From positions 7,083,648 to 7,147,647 of the forward strand of contig CM043968.1 in assembly GCA_014529385.2 (NCBI GenBank): DNA of 64,000 bases. The letters are read 5' to 3'. The position numbers and the translations under genes are program-made. Of this stretch, positions 11,893 through 22,061 are shown one piece after another (the first letter of the stretch is position 1; every line of letters begins with the position of its first letter). The DNA is from Adiantum capillus-veneris (taxonomy: Eukaryota > Streptophyta > Polypodiopsida > Polypodiales > Pteridaceae). The notes beneath the pieces are model-generated. The model was given only the letters and a program-made list of their open reading frames with translations, was not told the origin of the DNA and ran no database searches.

Positions 11893-13155
11893 TTAAGAGG
11901 GCGTCCAATGGATCATTAACCTTCTTGACCAATATTGATCCTCCAAAACTAGCACTTCTCGGCTCATTTTGTGTTGATGGTTCTTTTGGAGTTGAGACGT
12001 ATGCACAAGAGAAGGTACAACCATTTCCTCATGCTGTATTATCTTCTCTTTAGCTTGGGTAAGCTCCTGAGCTAGGGATTTTTGCTCTTGTTCCCTACGT
12101 GCCTTCATCCTAGCCTTTCTAGCTTTCCAACTATTCCATTTGCTCTTGGTTTGTTGACTAGGTACGTCGGTCTTTGGTTCACCCGTCTCTAGGCTCGCAT
12201 CAATTTTTGTTTTCTCTATCTCTTGCTTCTCCTCAGCTTCCTTTTGAGCTTGCACAATTGTAACTACTTGAACTAGTACAACATTATCATTTTCCGAGCT
12301 ACTGGGTAGTTGAATGATTATTGAGACATTCATTGTGATATTTCTGACTCGGTTTGGTCTTTTTGGATAGTTGGGGATCAAGTGAATGATGCCACATTCA
12401 AGACAATAGGCATTTACTTAAGTGATCTCCATCTGAGGACATTGTTTGACCAAGTGTTTGCCACGACTTTTGTGACAATCTATCTTTGGTTGAGGAGCTT
12501 CTTCTTGCAATTCCTCTTCATTGTAAACATGCTGTGACCTAGCTAAGCCTCTATTCACAATGAACTGCAATGTCCTTTTTTCCATCTCATACCTTCTTTC
12601 TTCAGGTCAAAATGCAAGAGGTGGAGGTTGTACCGGCCTCACCACTCCATTTGTTTCTCTCATCTTCTGTAGCTTTGAAAGGTAGAACCTGTTTTGGTTG
12701 TTATAATACATTGTAGCTGGTACTAGCACTTATTTATTAGATGATTCTATCATCTGTGTGTATCTCATGTCTATAGGAATTCTAGCACCTGGCAATGGAG
12801 GTTGTTGTCCTAAGACAGGGCGTGGCCTTAAAAATTCTATTGGACCTGGTGCATTCCCCATAGCATATCTAGGTGGAGTAGGTGCTACTAGAATCAGTTC
12901 TACATACCTCTCCCTAGCATATTCCATACCATAGTAACACTCTTCTCTCGTATGGTTTGTCCATTTTTTCTCAAATTTGCACCACTTAAGATCCCTCATA
13001 TCAGACTTTACAAGAGGATTTAACCTCTTGACCATTTCGTTGATAAATTTTTGCAATGGACTCACTCATCTGTGAATCACTCTACTAAGAGGATGTGTCA
13101 TCCTCTTGACTCTACAATCTTTTTCTTTATATTTCTCATAGTTATCCACCAAATA
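11893..13155 (-). pseudogene. E2 gag, nucleocapsid half (downstream of the E3 insertion)
   Basis: It resumes gag directly at the E3 target site with YLVDNYEKYKEKDC, then WCKFEKKWTNHTREECYYGM, a proline-rich linker, a damaged knuckle (CHKSRGKHLVKQC, second Cys changed to Ser), and CLECGIIHLIPNYP, whose last Cys is missing. A basic, charged linker rich in Lys, Arg and Glu follows (11893-12381). Several stops occur. Confidence 0.78.
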
Positions 13156-13160
13156 AAGAG
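13156..13160. repeat. E3 target-site duplication, left copy (AAGAG)
   Basis: AAGAG here equals AAGAG at 22057-22061. Removing E3 and one copy restores the E2 gag reading LIKAAL-YLVDN. Confidence 0.95.
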
Positions 13161-13454
13161 TGTTAACCCTCACGGCTCACGGACACCCCATCACCTACGA
13201 CGGACGTGTATTATGTATTTGGTAGAGTCAGGTACCGGGCTTGTCGGACCAATAGGGAAAGGTAGAGTGATCGTCGATGAGAGGCGCACTTTAACTTGGA
13301 CATTCAAGGGATTAGTTGGTTAAGCATGGACGCCCAAGTGTGAATGGGGTGAGCTCCTATAAAAGCCAACTAAACCTAATTTTTACTCATTCTCTCATTT
13401 GTGCAATTGAAGAGTGCTCTTGCTCCATCTCCATCTTCTTCTTCTTCACCTCCT

Positions 13455-13486
<32 letters not shown>

Positions 13487-13737
13487 GGAGAGTGTGTGTG
13501 CGATCGAGCATTACGAAGGCACGACGGCGGCGAAGCGGTTGAGCGCGGCACGACTGCAGCTTCTTCTTCATCGCGGCGAAGAATCCACCACGAAGGCGAG
13601 CGTAGAGCGGTGAGTGACACACCCTTTGTTTTCTTGAGCTTGCTAGTTTAGGCTTGTTGTGTGCTTGGAGCCGTTTGTGGCTCGCATACGGTGTATTGGC
13701 AAGTCCCTTGCTTCGACAGTGCGGCAAGGAGCGCACA
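13161..13737 (+). repeat. E3 5' LTR
   Basis: It begins TGTTAACCCTCACGG and ends GGAGCGCACA (577 bp). Against the 3' LTR I count four substitutions plus a 2-bp change in a TG/GA microsatellite, under 1% divergence. A TG/GA microsatellite lies at about 13456-13500. Confidence 0.96.
13358..13365 (+). promoter_or_regulatory. E3 LTR TATA box
   Basis: TATAAAAG lies in the middle of the 5' LTR, with the identical copy at 21679-21686 in the 3' LTR. It is a strong consensus for the RNA polymerase II start of the element transcript. Confidence 0.75.
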
Positions 13738-13741
13738 TTTT

Positions 13742-13759
13742 TGGCGCCGTTGCCGGGGA
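13742..13759 (+). promoter_or_regulatory. E3 primer-binding site, tRNA-Asp
   Basis: TGGCGCCGTTGCCGGGGA begins four bases after the LTR. It is a full 18-base complement of the 3' end of plant tRNA-Asp(GUC) as I know it, a primer reported for Athila-type gypsy elements. Confidence 0.88.
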
Positions 13760-13849
13760 TATGCCCTACACTAAGCTCGGTTAGCACTTTACGCTTCCTT
13801 GTGGTGCAATTTCTATCATAGGAAAGGCAAGGAAGGAGTGTGTGGAGAT

Positions 13850-14130
13850 TTCTGTTTTTTGCATTTTCTGCATTTGCTGTCAAGTTTCAATTTCTGCTAT
13901 TGTCTGCGTTTTTTCAATTTCCGCAATTTCTGCATTTTCAAGTTCGGCGTTTTCAATTTCTGCAATTTTCTGCATTTCTGCGTTTTTTTAATTTTCTGCA
14001 ATTTCTGCATTTTCTGCAGTTTCTGCGTTTTTTTCTGCAATTTCTGCAATTCTGCATTTTTCAATTGCTGCGTATCTGCGCTTTCAATTTCTGCATATCT
14101 GCGTTTTCTGCAATTTTCTGCATTTCTGCA
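13850..14130 (+). repeat. E3 leader: degenerate TTTCTGCA-type repeat
   Basis: About 280 bp of irregular repeats of TTTCTGCATTT and CAATTTCTGC units. The phenylalanine- and cysteine-rich frames across it (13799-14161) are low-complexity artefacts. It is almost free of purine runs, giving a pyrimidine-rich leader RNA. Confidence 0.7.
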
Positions 14131-14279
14131 AAAAAAAATTTCTGAAAAAAATAAAAAATAAAAAAGCTCGGAAATTAAAAACGCGAGTGAGCGGGCGGCG
14201 AAATTTTTCGAAAATAAAAAACGTGACTCTTAAAATGGACGGGTTGGTTTGTATAAAAGATCGGGATCGAGATCATTTT

Positions 14280-14315
14280 CCCAAGCCCAAGCCCAAGCCC
14301 AAGCCCAAGCCCAGG
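14280..14315 (+). repeat. CCCAAG hexamer array in the E3 leader
   Basis: Five perfect CCCAAG units and one CCCAGG unit in tandem, about 380 bp upstream of the start codon. The minus strand would encode Ala-Trp repeats, taken as an artefact. Confidence 0.85.
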
Positions 14316-14692
14316 CCTCAGTCCTATGATATATACTAAACTCACTCTTATATATATACCCTACTCCCTCAAGAGAGAATGAGAGCATGTGGGACAAGTC
14401 CTCCACTCTCCTCCTTTCTCTTCCCACTTGCACCCTTAGACTTTCTAGTTTGGGCCTAGTTCCCTACTGGAAATTGACAGTTTTAGGGATTCCGAGGGCA
14501 TAGAGTGACCAAACGGAGGGCTGTAAAGCACGGCACGACCCTCTGACCGATACGCTTGTTTCGAGCTATCACACGGCCTATTCCACGACACGCTCTAAAA
14601 AATCTAGCAAAAAAACAAACAAAAAACACGCTAAAAACTAGTCACAAGGCCTCCTAGAGCAGCTTTTTGACACCTTAGGGTATCAAAAGCAC

Positions 14693-17600
14693 ATGCACTT
14701 ACGCTCTGGACGAGTGTTAGAGCACGATCACATTGAGGGTGCCTCTGTTCATACGGACACCCATTACCCATCCATGATAAGCTCTAGACCCTCAACGGGG
14801 ACACAAGGTAGCACCACCCAAGACCCTAAAATAGCCGCTAGTGATTCCTCCTCCGACTCAGAAATCATGGAAGCATACCCTACCCAAAACACTGAGAGAG
14901 AAGGCCATGCACCTCCCGAAGCTCCACAGCCTAGTACTAGTATGTTTAGCCGTTTCATGGAAACATTAGGTAGAGCTACTCGCTCGGAACCTGATGCAAA
15001 TGAAGCACACGAAGGGGGTGGGGAAGTGGACTCTCCTTTCACATCGCACGTGGACCCCACACCCCCAAAGAGTGTCCATGTGGATATCCTGCCAACTTCT
15101 TACCAAGAAGGCCCTGTTGAGCTGCCTCCTTCAGAAGTTCCCTCTAGAGTACCGTTGGTGACAAGTAAAACCACGGGGAGCAACATTGCTTCTACCTCAC
15201 AAGAAACCATTAACACGTCGACTCTAGAAGGATTGTTCATTAATGATCATTGGACATACGACCTCCACACTGAGGTGTTGACGGATCTACACTCTGGCCA
15301 CGCCTACCATGTAGGATGGATAGAGATTGTACAATCCACCTCTAGTGCCACGAGCATCGAAGATCAACAAAAAATGATCTGTAATGTTATCCATGGAATT
15401 ATTCAATCAGAAAGGCAAAACCGAGGGGTAAATATACTCTCAACTGGCCCCATGAGATTTCTGGATACGAGCAAGGCTCAACAGCCTACTCTATCACAAA
15501 TGGAGACTCCTCTAATGAGCCCCATGGACCCATCTTACGTCATTTCACCTGGGGTCTCTATGCAATCTGAGCCTCCGAGCGAAAACTTTAGCTTCCCTAA
15601 CTTGGCTCAACCCTCTATCAAGGAAAACACAGTGCTCACTCCAGGGATAAGCCTAACAGAGAATGTACCGATGACATCTACGGTTAGCGCAGTGCCACTA
15701 CCTAGTGTCGTAGTACCTAATATGGGGCCTCGACCATATGTGCCTCTAGCCCCTTATGCACACATGGCCCCCACACCTCCAATTGTACCACTTGCTTATG
15801 CTCCTCGAGTGCCGCTCCCTAGCTCTTATCCGAGTGGACCTATGCCCGGTTATGTTCCATATCCTGCATCATCCACACATATGCCAAGACCGGCACCCGT
15901 CCCTCTCCCACATATGATTCCAAGAGTACCTCCACCGGCCCTGCCTCCTCACATAGGTGACTTGGCAGCGTTTGCTCAAACCATAGGTCGATCTATCGCG
16001 GAAAATATGCATCATGCATCTGATAGAGAGCCTAGAAGTAAGGCAGTACAAATTGCCAAACTCACGCAAAAATTCAATGGGGACGAAGATGCTAGGAAAC
16101 ACATTGAAGTGTTTGAACAAGTATGTGATTCCTTAGGGGAACACAATGAACTACATAAGTGCAATGCCTTAAGCTTGACATTAAGTGGGAAGGCTGGAGA
16201 TTGGTATAGAACCCTAAGGGTGGACGAGAAAACAATCTACCCTACCCTTCGAAGGTTGTTTCTAAAGGAGTACATACGAGAAGGTGTGCTTTGGGGTGTA
16301 GCATCTCAGCTACAGAAGGCCGAACGTAAGGAAGGAGAGTCAGTAAGGGACTTCATTAGTCGTCTAAAGCACTTAAACTCTCGTTGCCCTGTAAATGAGC
16401 GCTTCAACAATAACCAACTGCTTGATCGATTCATCCGAGGGTTGAGGAATGAAGGAATCTATAATGGACTAGTGATTAGAGGTATCACAACCTGGGAAGA
16501 TGTCACTGCCAATGCAATCCAATTAGAGGACAACTTGATGATAGCAGGCATGAGGGTGTCTACTGACACGAGATCCACTAGCTCACAAGCCATTGAGTAT
16601 GAACCCATGACTGCAAAGCCCATTGCCAATGAGCCAAAGGTATTTGAGACATTCTTGACAGACCTCACCAAGGCAATCCAAGAGTCTCTTAAGGATAATC
16701 GACCCCCTCAAAATAGTCACATGTATCCAAGAAGGGAGCAACAATGGTGTTCCATTTGCTTAGGTCCACATAGCACTAGTGAGTGCCCTACGTTTAGAGT
16801 AAAATTTAATGGAACTTGCAACGCATGTGGTAGGTATGGTCACCAAGCTAAGGATTGTTTAATGATCAAACGTATGATGGCAAATAGACCACCTGTAGCC
16901 TGGACGGATGCACCTCGAGCTCCTGTATTGATGCCTACTCCACCTGTTGAGCAACTACCGCAACACATGGTCCCTAGACCTCAAAATGTTGTACAAGCTA
17001 CACCGTTACCACCTCCTGTGCTAGGACCGCAGCCCCCGCATCCAAGAGTCGCCCCTATGAACCAAGTGGGTTGCGAGCCATCTAATGCTTATGCAGATGG
17101 CTGTGAGGAGGAAATAGACACTAGTATTGCCTACGGACTTGATACATTGGAAGAATGTCCTATATACTACATGGAAGATTGTTGGGGACAAGTCAAGCCG
17201 GTTTATCAAGCTGCTGCTCTCGCATCCAGAGGTCAAAATATCAACACCCAGGCTAGGAGGCTACCTCTTCAATGCTACGAGTGTGGTGGACCACATCGAG
17301 CAGCGGAGTGCCCTATTAGGCTGCAAAAGAATGTTGCACAGATGCAAATGAATCAAGGGAGCACGTCTACAATGCCAATACTCACATGTAATCGTTGTGG
17401 CATAGATCACTTGATTGCCCAATGCCCCTATAACCCAAATGCGCCTAAAATCACACCCCTAAATTTGGTCGAAATTGCTAGTGTGACATCGCCAATACCA
17501 CCCGTCGCACCCGCTTATGCGATTACACGGTCCATGCTTCAAGGGCCAGGCCATATCCTCGAAGAGAGAGATACCGCGTCAGTTATCCAAGCAAAGAAAA

Positions 17601-19873
17601 AGAAGACACGAAGGAAGAAGTCGCAGAATACGGAAAATTCAAAGCCAAGTTCCAAAACAAACATAGGAACAGGAGATGACCCCGTGTATATGAATGACCT
17701 CGAGGATGATTCAGATTCAGTCGAGACAATGGAGACTAGAACCAATACCACAAAGGGAAAGACCGACAAGGAAAACCGTAACATGGGACCAAATGAAAAC
17801 CGAATAAGAGACAATCATAAAGAGCCTCTGAAAACACCACAAGTGTTTCCAAATCCAATCCAAGACCCCCAAGATAAATCGCAGGGGCAAAAAGGTAAAA
17901 ATCGTAAAAAGAATATTGGGACGTACCCAAACCCTGTAGACGAGATCAAGCAGGTGAAACATCTAAGAGGTTTAGTGGAGGAGACTCAAAGGAAACTAGA
18001 ACCAGAACCCATGCAGGTCAAAATTCATGACACAGTGTTTCCCACGCAAGTTCATCCACCCCACAGGAACCATAGACCGTTAGCCATATCTAGTATCACC
18101 CAAGAAGGGAGTGAGGACAGGACATCAGAAAGTGAGCATACACCCTTCTTGTTGGAAAGGATGTTTAACGAAGGAATACCTGATCCCATTGAGGAATATG
18201 AGATTCCATCCTCACCAGTTCCTAGTCAAGGACCTACACCCTGCAAAACGCCAATGAATGTTGCCAAACTAGTGGACTTCATGTCTTCTAAGGTCCGAAC
18301 CACGATCATAGCAAAGCTGTATGGAGATCCTGAGTTATTCCTTGCACTTCGAGCATTCCTTAACGGAGAGCTACGAACGGGATTACCGCAATTTGCGCAA
18401 CCAAATAGGCCCGACTCGATTATGATTGATGAGGAAAATCATGTGCAATCACTTGACTTAGATGGACACGAGTCTGTGATCGAGGTACCCATTAACGAAT
18501 TAGGGCAGTATTTTGAAGGCGACGAGTCTAATGCGACCCTACCCATCACTACCAAGGGATTAACTATAAAGGGAATTCTTGATGGTGGTGCGGGAGTTAG
18601 CATCGTTACAAAAGATTGTTGGGAATCCATGGGAAAACCCCGCCTCAGTGTTACTAACATTGTGGTAAAGATGGCAAATGGTACCATAGCCAAACCTATG
18701 GGGATGCTCAAGGATCTTAAGATCAAAGTTCTAGGACACAAGGTACGACATACGTTCATTGTAATGGATTTCTCTAAACACCTTATGTCATATGAAATGA
18801 TTTTAGGACGACCATTCATGAGGGAAGCACAAATGGTTCATGATTGGTCTAAAAATCATGTCTATTTGCAATTCCAAGACTCTGTCCTTAGAGTGGATTT
18901 GGTGACTGGTAAGGTACACCCCTTAGGGAGTAAAACCATTATTGATCATCGCTCTGACACCACAGTTCACTCGGCCCCACTACAATATTGTTACACTTGT
19001 AAGAAGGATACAGACATTGGCCAAGATTCTCCTTATATGGATATCCTACCTGGGATGACTGAGTCAGACAATGTGGATTGGGTCCACCTAGCATCAACCA
19101 TAGACACTTGGGGAAGTAGGGGGACGACCTGGGTAACACCTGAGGGGGATGAAATGCCTATACCCTTAAATATGCTACAAGCAATGCATATCGCTTCCGA
19201 CAAGACTCATCCTAATGTAACGAAGAAAACATACAAGTGGGTCCCTAAAGCTTCTTTAGTGACCATAGCTAGTGCTAAAAAACAGAAGCCTTGTAAGAAA
19301 CGTACCACTCGCTCCAAGAAAAGTAAGAAAATGTTGCGATGGATCCCTAAACGACTATTGGAAGCCCAAGGCTACTATCAAGGAAATGATCAAATCTGGG
19401 TGCCAAAACGTAGATTGTGCTCTTACCTATCACCTGACCCAAGTGAGCCCAATCCCGTAGCTCCAAAACGAATCAATGATCGTGGAAAGAAAAAAATCAC
19501 AGAATGCTACACACCTAGTCTAGAGCTAGTTTGGGTACCAAAGAAAGAACGATTTGTTCCACCTAGGTCAGGAAGGGGGGAGTCCCATGAAGCTTCTAGC
19601 TCCTCATGTAATACATCCATAGAGGTAAAAGCTTCTACACAGCCTCCATCTATAGTAGTGGACCTCCATGAAGCTACAAGAGAATCCACACCTCCCAGTG
19701 TTCAAGAATCACCTGATGAACCACTTCAAGTTCAACCCTGGGAGAGTACCTTACTACCATTGCAACTTGACGAGGCACCTAGGGTAATAAAAAACTACTG
19801 GCAAAAATCCTCACCTATTACCAACTGGAACAATTGGTTTCAAAGGGTGACAAGCTCATTTCAAACGGTATGA
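14693..19873 (+). CDS. E3 Gag-protease polyprotein, intact, 1726 residues
   Basis: The start MHLRSGRVLEHDH resembles gag starts of other plant gypsy elements. Residues ~1-450 are rich in Pro and Ser. A Retrotrans_gag capsid domain spans ~450-595 (KLTQKFNGDEDARKHIEVF). Four zinc knuckles start near residues 686, 709, 861 and 899; three are CX2CX3HX4C, the 709 one CX2CX4HX4C. A basic stretch (KKKKTRRKK) is near 968. The retropepsin has ILDGGAGVSIVTK, with catalytic Asp at 1297 and D-G-G in place of D-T/S-G, then ILGRPFM near 1370. The tail repeats W-V/I-P-K at 1516, 1550, 1569 and 1614. It should bind and package element RNA in virus-like particles and cut itself. The lack of stops, in contrast to E1 and E2, suggests recent selection or recent insertion. 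Confidence 0.93.
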   Translation: MHLRSGRVLEHDHIEGASVHTDTHYPSMISSRPSTGTQGSTTQDPKIAASDSSSDSEIMEAYPTQNTEREGHAPPEAPQPSTSMFSRFMETLGRATRSEPDANEAHEGGGEVDSPFTSHVDPTPPKSVHVDILPTSYQEGPVELPPSEVPSRVPLVTSKTTGSNIASTSQETINTSTLEGLFINDHWTYDLHTEVLTDLHSGHAYHVGWIEIVQSTSSATSIEDQQKMICNVIHGIIQSERQNRGVNILSTGPMRFLDTSKAQQPTLSQMETPLMSPMDPSYVISPGVSMQSEPPSENFSFPNLAQPSIKENTVLTPGISLTENVPMTSTVSAVPLPSVVVPNMGPRPYVPLAPYAHMAPTPPIVPLAYAPRVPLPSSYPSGPMPGYVPYPASSTHMPRPAPVPLPHMIPRVPPPALPPHIGDLAAFAQTIGRSIAENMHHASDREPRSKAVQIAKLTQKFNGDEDARKHIEVFEQVCDSLGEHNELHKCNALSLTLSGKAGDWYRTLRVDEKTIYPTLRRLFLKEYIREGVLWGVASQLQKAERKEGESVRDFISRLKHLNSRCPVNERFNNNQLLDRFIRGLRNEGIYNGLVIRGITTWEDVTANAIQLEDNLMIAGMRVSTDTRSTSSQAIEYEPMTAKPIANEPKVFETFLTDLTKAIQESLKDNRPPQNSHMYPRREQQWCSICLGPHSTSECPTFRVKFNGTCNACGRYGHQAKDCLMIKRMMANRPPVAWTDAPRAPVLMPTPPVEQLPQHMVPRPQNVVQATPLPPPVLGPQPPHPRVAPMNQVGCEPSNAYADGCEEEIDTSIAYGLDTLEECPIYYMEDCWGQVKPVYQAAALASRGQNINTQARRLPLQCYECGGPHRAAECPIRLQKNVAQMQMNQGSTSTMPILTCNRCGIDHLIAQCPYNPNAPKITPLNLVEIASVTSPIPPVAPAYAITRSMLQGPGHILEERDTASVIQAKKKKTRRKKSQNTENSKPSSKTNIGTGDDPVYMNDLEDDSDSVETMETRTNTTKGKTDKENRNMGPNENRIRDNHKEPLKTPQVFPNPIQDPQDKSQGQKGKNRKKNIGTYPNPVDEIKQVKHLRGLVEETQRKLEPEPMQVKIHDTVFPTQVHPPHRNHRPLAISSITQEGSEDRTSESEHTPFLLERMFNEGIPDPIEEYEIPSSPVPSQGPTPCKTPMNVAKLVDFMSSKVRTTIIAKLYGDPELFLALRAFLNGELRTGLPQFAQPNRPDSIMIDEENHVQSLDLDGHESVIEVPINELGQYFEGDESNATLPITTKGLTIKGILDGGAGVSIVTKDCWESMGKPRLSVTNIVVKMANGTIAKPMGMLKDLKIKVLGHKVRHTFIVMDFSKHLMSYEMILGRPFMREAQMVHDWSKNHVYLQFQDSVLRVDLVTGKVHPLGSKTIIDHRSDTTVHSAPLQYCYTCKKDTDIGQDSPYMDILPGMTESDNVDWVHLASTIDTWGSRGTTWVTPEGDEMPIPLNMLQAMHIASDKTHPNVTKKTYKWVPKASLVTIASAKKQKPCKKRTTRSKKSKKMLRWIPKRLLEAQGYYQGNDQIWVPKRRLCSYLSPDPSEPNPVAPKRINDRGKKKITECYTPSLELVWVPKKERFVPPRSGRGESHEASSSSCNTSIEVKASTQPPSIVVDLHEATRESTPPSVQESPDEPLQVQPWESTLLPLQLDEAPRVIKNYWQKSSPITNWNNWFQRVTSSFQTV

Positions 19874-19880
19874 TCTACCC

Positions 19881-19894
19881 AAGGAAGGGGGGAG
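19881..19894 (+). promoter_or_regulatory. Internal polypurine tract of E3
   Basis: AAGGAAGGGGGGAG starts eight bases after the stop codon and is followed by TG. It closely resembles the terminal tract at 21468-21481 (core GGAAGGGGGG). It could prime a second plus strand or be a relic of an older LTR boundary. Confidence 0.6.
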
Positions 19895-21467
19895 TGTTTG
19901 TGGACATCCATCATTCATTTGTTTCCCTCTCAACCTTTTTCCCTGACCTCTCAATTCTAATCTTAGGGAATGTACATATAAAGCTTTATACTCACAAAAA
20001 AAAAAAAGAGCAAGAGCAATTAGCAAACGAGTATGCACATTAAAGTCAAAACATTGACTCATACCTACACATGTCACATCTGGTACAGTGAAACAGAAAC
20101 CTATGCCATAAAACACCTTTGATCCTCATCACTTGAGTGATGGAGGGTAGGTAAGATTAGTACGATAGGAGTGTTTCTGTTTTAGAGTTGAGAGATTAGC
20201 GAAGTTCTCTTTTCCCACTAATGTGCCTCCTGGAGGTATTCCTTTTGTTTCATAGTGTGTACAGGAGCGTGTTGCTATTGATAGGATTTGGACCTTCATG
20301 GAACCTTCAAATCAAGCGCGACCATCAACACAAACAGGTGTTTCTTGTCCATTAGCATTGCCCTTATCTTTTTGCATGCATGTTTGTCTGCTTTGATTGT
20401 GATTGGTAGCATAATATTCAGCGCATTGGCTTAGTATCAAACATTTAATTCAATGTAATGTTTTGTCATAATCACTTGTCTAGGTTTAAAAATCAAGCAG
20501 TCCGACTAAGCTAGTTTGACCAAGCTAGGTATTAGAAATCTTCTCTTAATACCATGGGGAATGCCTTCCTAATAAACAATGGTTACTTAGGTTCTTAATC
20601 CGATTTAGGCAGCATTGTATGAAATGTACTAGGGCTTTCTAGTGGGCTTAAACCTATTGACCTTTAGCTTAAGTATTATAAAGGGAGTTTACTAATGTGA
20701 TGAGCCTGGGGAGGGTAACAATGTTTTATGACCCCCCAAAGTTACAAAATTTAAATGCTGAAAATGAACAAGCAAAAAATCAAAGTGCCACAATGTAAAA
20801 TTTTAAGCTGGAAGAGAAATCTCAGCTTGATTTGGTACTTCACTCACATGTATCGCCTATGGTACTAGAGCCCTAGAGGTTCCCACTGTGGGCGCTTTTC
20901 CTTGAAAAGCAAAAAACCCAAGGCATACAAAATAAGCACCCACTTCAAAATTGAATCAGTGTGAAAAGACTTTGAGGGGTCAAAGAAAAAGTAATCAGTC
21001 AGGCGATGATTTCATGAGAAATTCCTTTTATGGTAGCTTAACTACAAGGTTTTCTAGATATAGCCTCTAGTCAGCCCTCGAACATGAATACTTGGCTCTC
21101 GCGATTAAACAACTTAATTGACCACTGAAAATTAAGAAGCTTACCCATGGTATTAATATTCGATCTCTAGTGCCTTTCGACCGTCAAATTAGCGACCCCA
21201 GACTTGTTTAATTTTTTACCTTTACATCTGTTTATGCATTTGATTACATTGAAATTTAATGTTCATTGCTAACAAATTGTTTGAAATTCTTTTACCAATC
21301 AATTTTTCTATCTAAAACTGCATATGATTTTTAAGAGAATGCAATTACTGTGCCAATGTTGTTTGATTTTGCAGTGACTGAAGAAGGCTAAGGACATTCA
21401 TCTCAAATGCTCTTCCACCTCGACGAACCAGCTTCAACTCAATAGCTTCCGAGGATGGAATCTACAT
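19895..21467 (+). other. E3 3' non-coding region
   Basis: About 1.6 kb with no coding frame above background between the stop codon and the terminal polypurine tract. The small frames at 19834-20116 look random. Its size and position are where autonomous relatives carry pol or an extra 3' region, but no trace of pol remains. Confidence 0.6.
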
Positions 21468-21775
21468 CAGGAAGGGGGGCATGTTAACCCTCATGGCTCA
21501 CGGACACCCCATCACCTACGACGGACGTGTATTATGTATTTGGTAGAGTCAGGTACCGGGCTTGTCGGACCAATAGGGAAAGGTAGAGTGATCGTCGATG
21601 AGAGGCGCACTTTAACTTGGACATTCAAGGGATTAGTTGGTTAAGCATGGGCGCCCAAGTGTGAATGGGGTGAGCTCCTATAAAAGCCAACTAAACCTAA
21701 TTTTTACTCATTCTCTCATTTGTGCAATTGAAGAGTGCTCTTGCTCCATCTCCATCTTCTTCTTCTTCACCTCCT

Positions 21776-21806
<31 letters not shown>

Positions 21807-22056
21807 GAGAGTGTGTGTGCGATCGAGCATTACGAAGGCACGACGGCGGCGAAGCGGTTGAGCGCGGCACGACTGCAGCTTCTTCTTCATCGCGGCAAGG
21901 AATCCACCACGAAGGCGAGCGTAGAGCGGTGAGTGACACACCCTTTGTTTTCTTGAGCTTGCTAGTTTAGGCTTGTTGTGTGCTTGGAGCCGTTTGTGGC
22001 TCGCATACGGTGTATTGGCAAGTCCCTTGCTTCGACAGTGCGGCAAGGAGCGCACA
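21468..22056 (+). repeat. E3 terminal polypurine tract and 3' LTR
   Basis: The tract CAGGAAGGGGGGCA (21468-21481) touches the LTR start TGTTAACCCTCATGG at 21482. The 575-bp LTR ends GGAGCGCACA at 22056 and is followed by the AAGAG target duplication. Confidence 0.95.
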
Positions 22057-22061
22057 AAGAG

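Larger units (their letters stand above)
13161..22056 (+). mobile_element. E3: complete, young, non-autonomous gag-protease LTR retrotransposon
   Basis: This 8.9-kb element is bounded by near-identical LTRs and a perfect 5-bp target duplication. Order: LTR, tRNA-Asp PBS, 0.9-kb leader, one 5.2-kb gag-protease frame, 1.6-kb non-coding 3' part, polypurine tract, LTR. It has no reverse transcriptase, RNase H or integrase, so these must come from another element if it moves. It sits inside E2 gag, in the opposite orientation. Confidence 0.95.

Noticed and set aside
13316-13651. Frames across the E3 LTRs (also 21637-22055)
   Set aside because: They occur in both LTR copies, cross the TG/GA microsatellite, and overlap the promoter; not coding.
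13799-14161. Phe/Cys-rich plus frames in the E3 leader
   Set aside because: They follow from TTTCTGC low-complexity repeats and have no gag or host similarity.
14230-14433. Minus frame with Ala-Trp repeats
   Set aside because: It is only the reverse reading of the CCCAAG hexamer array in the E3 leader.
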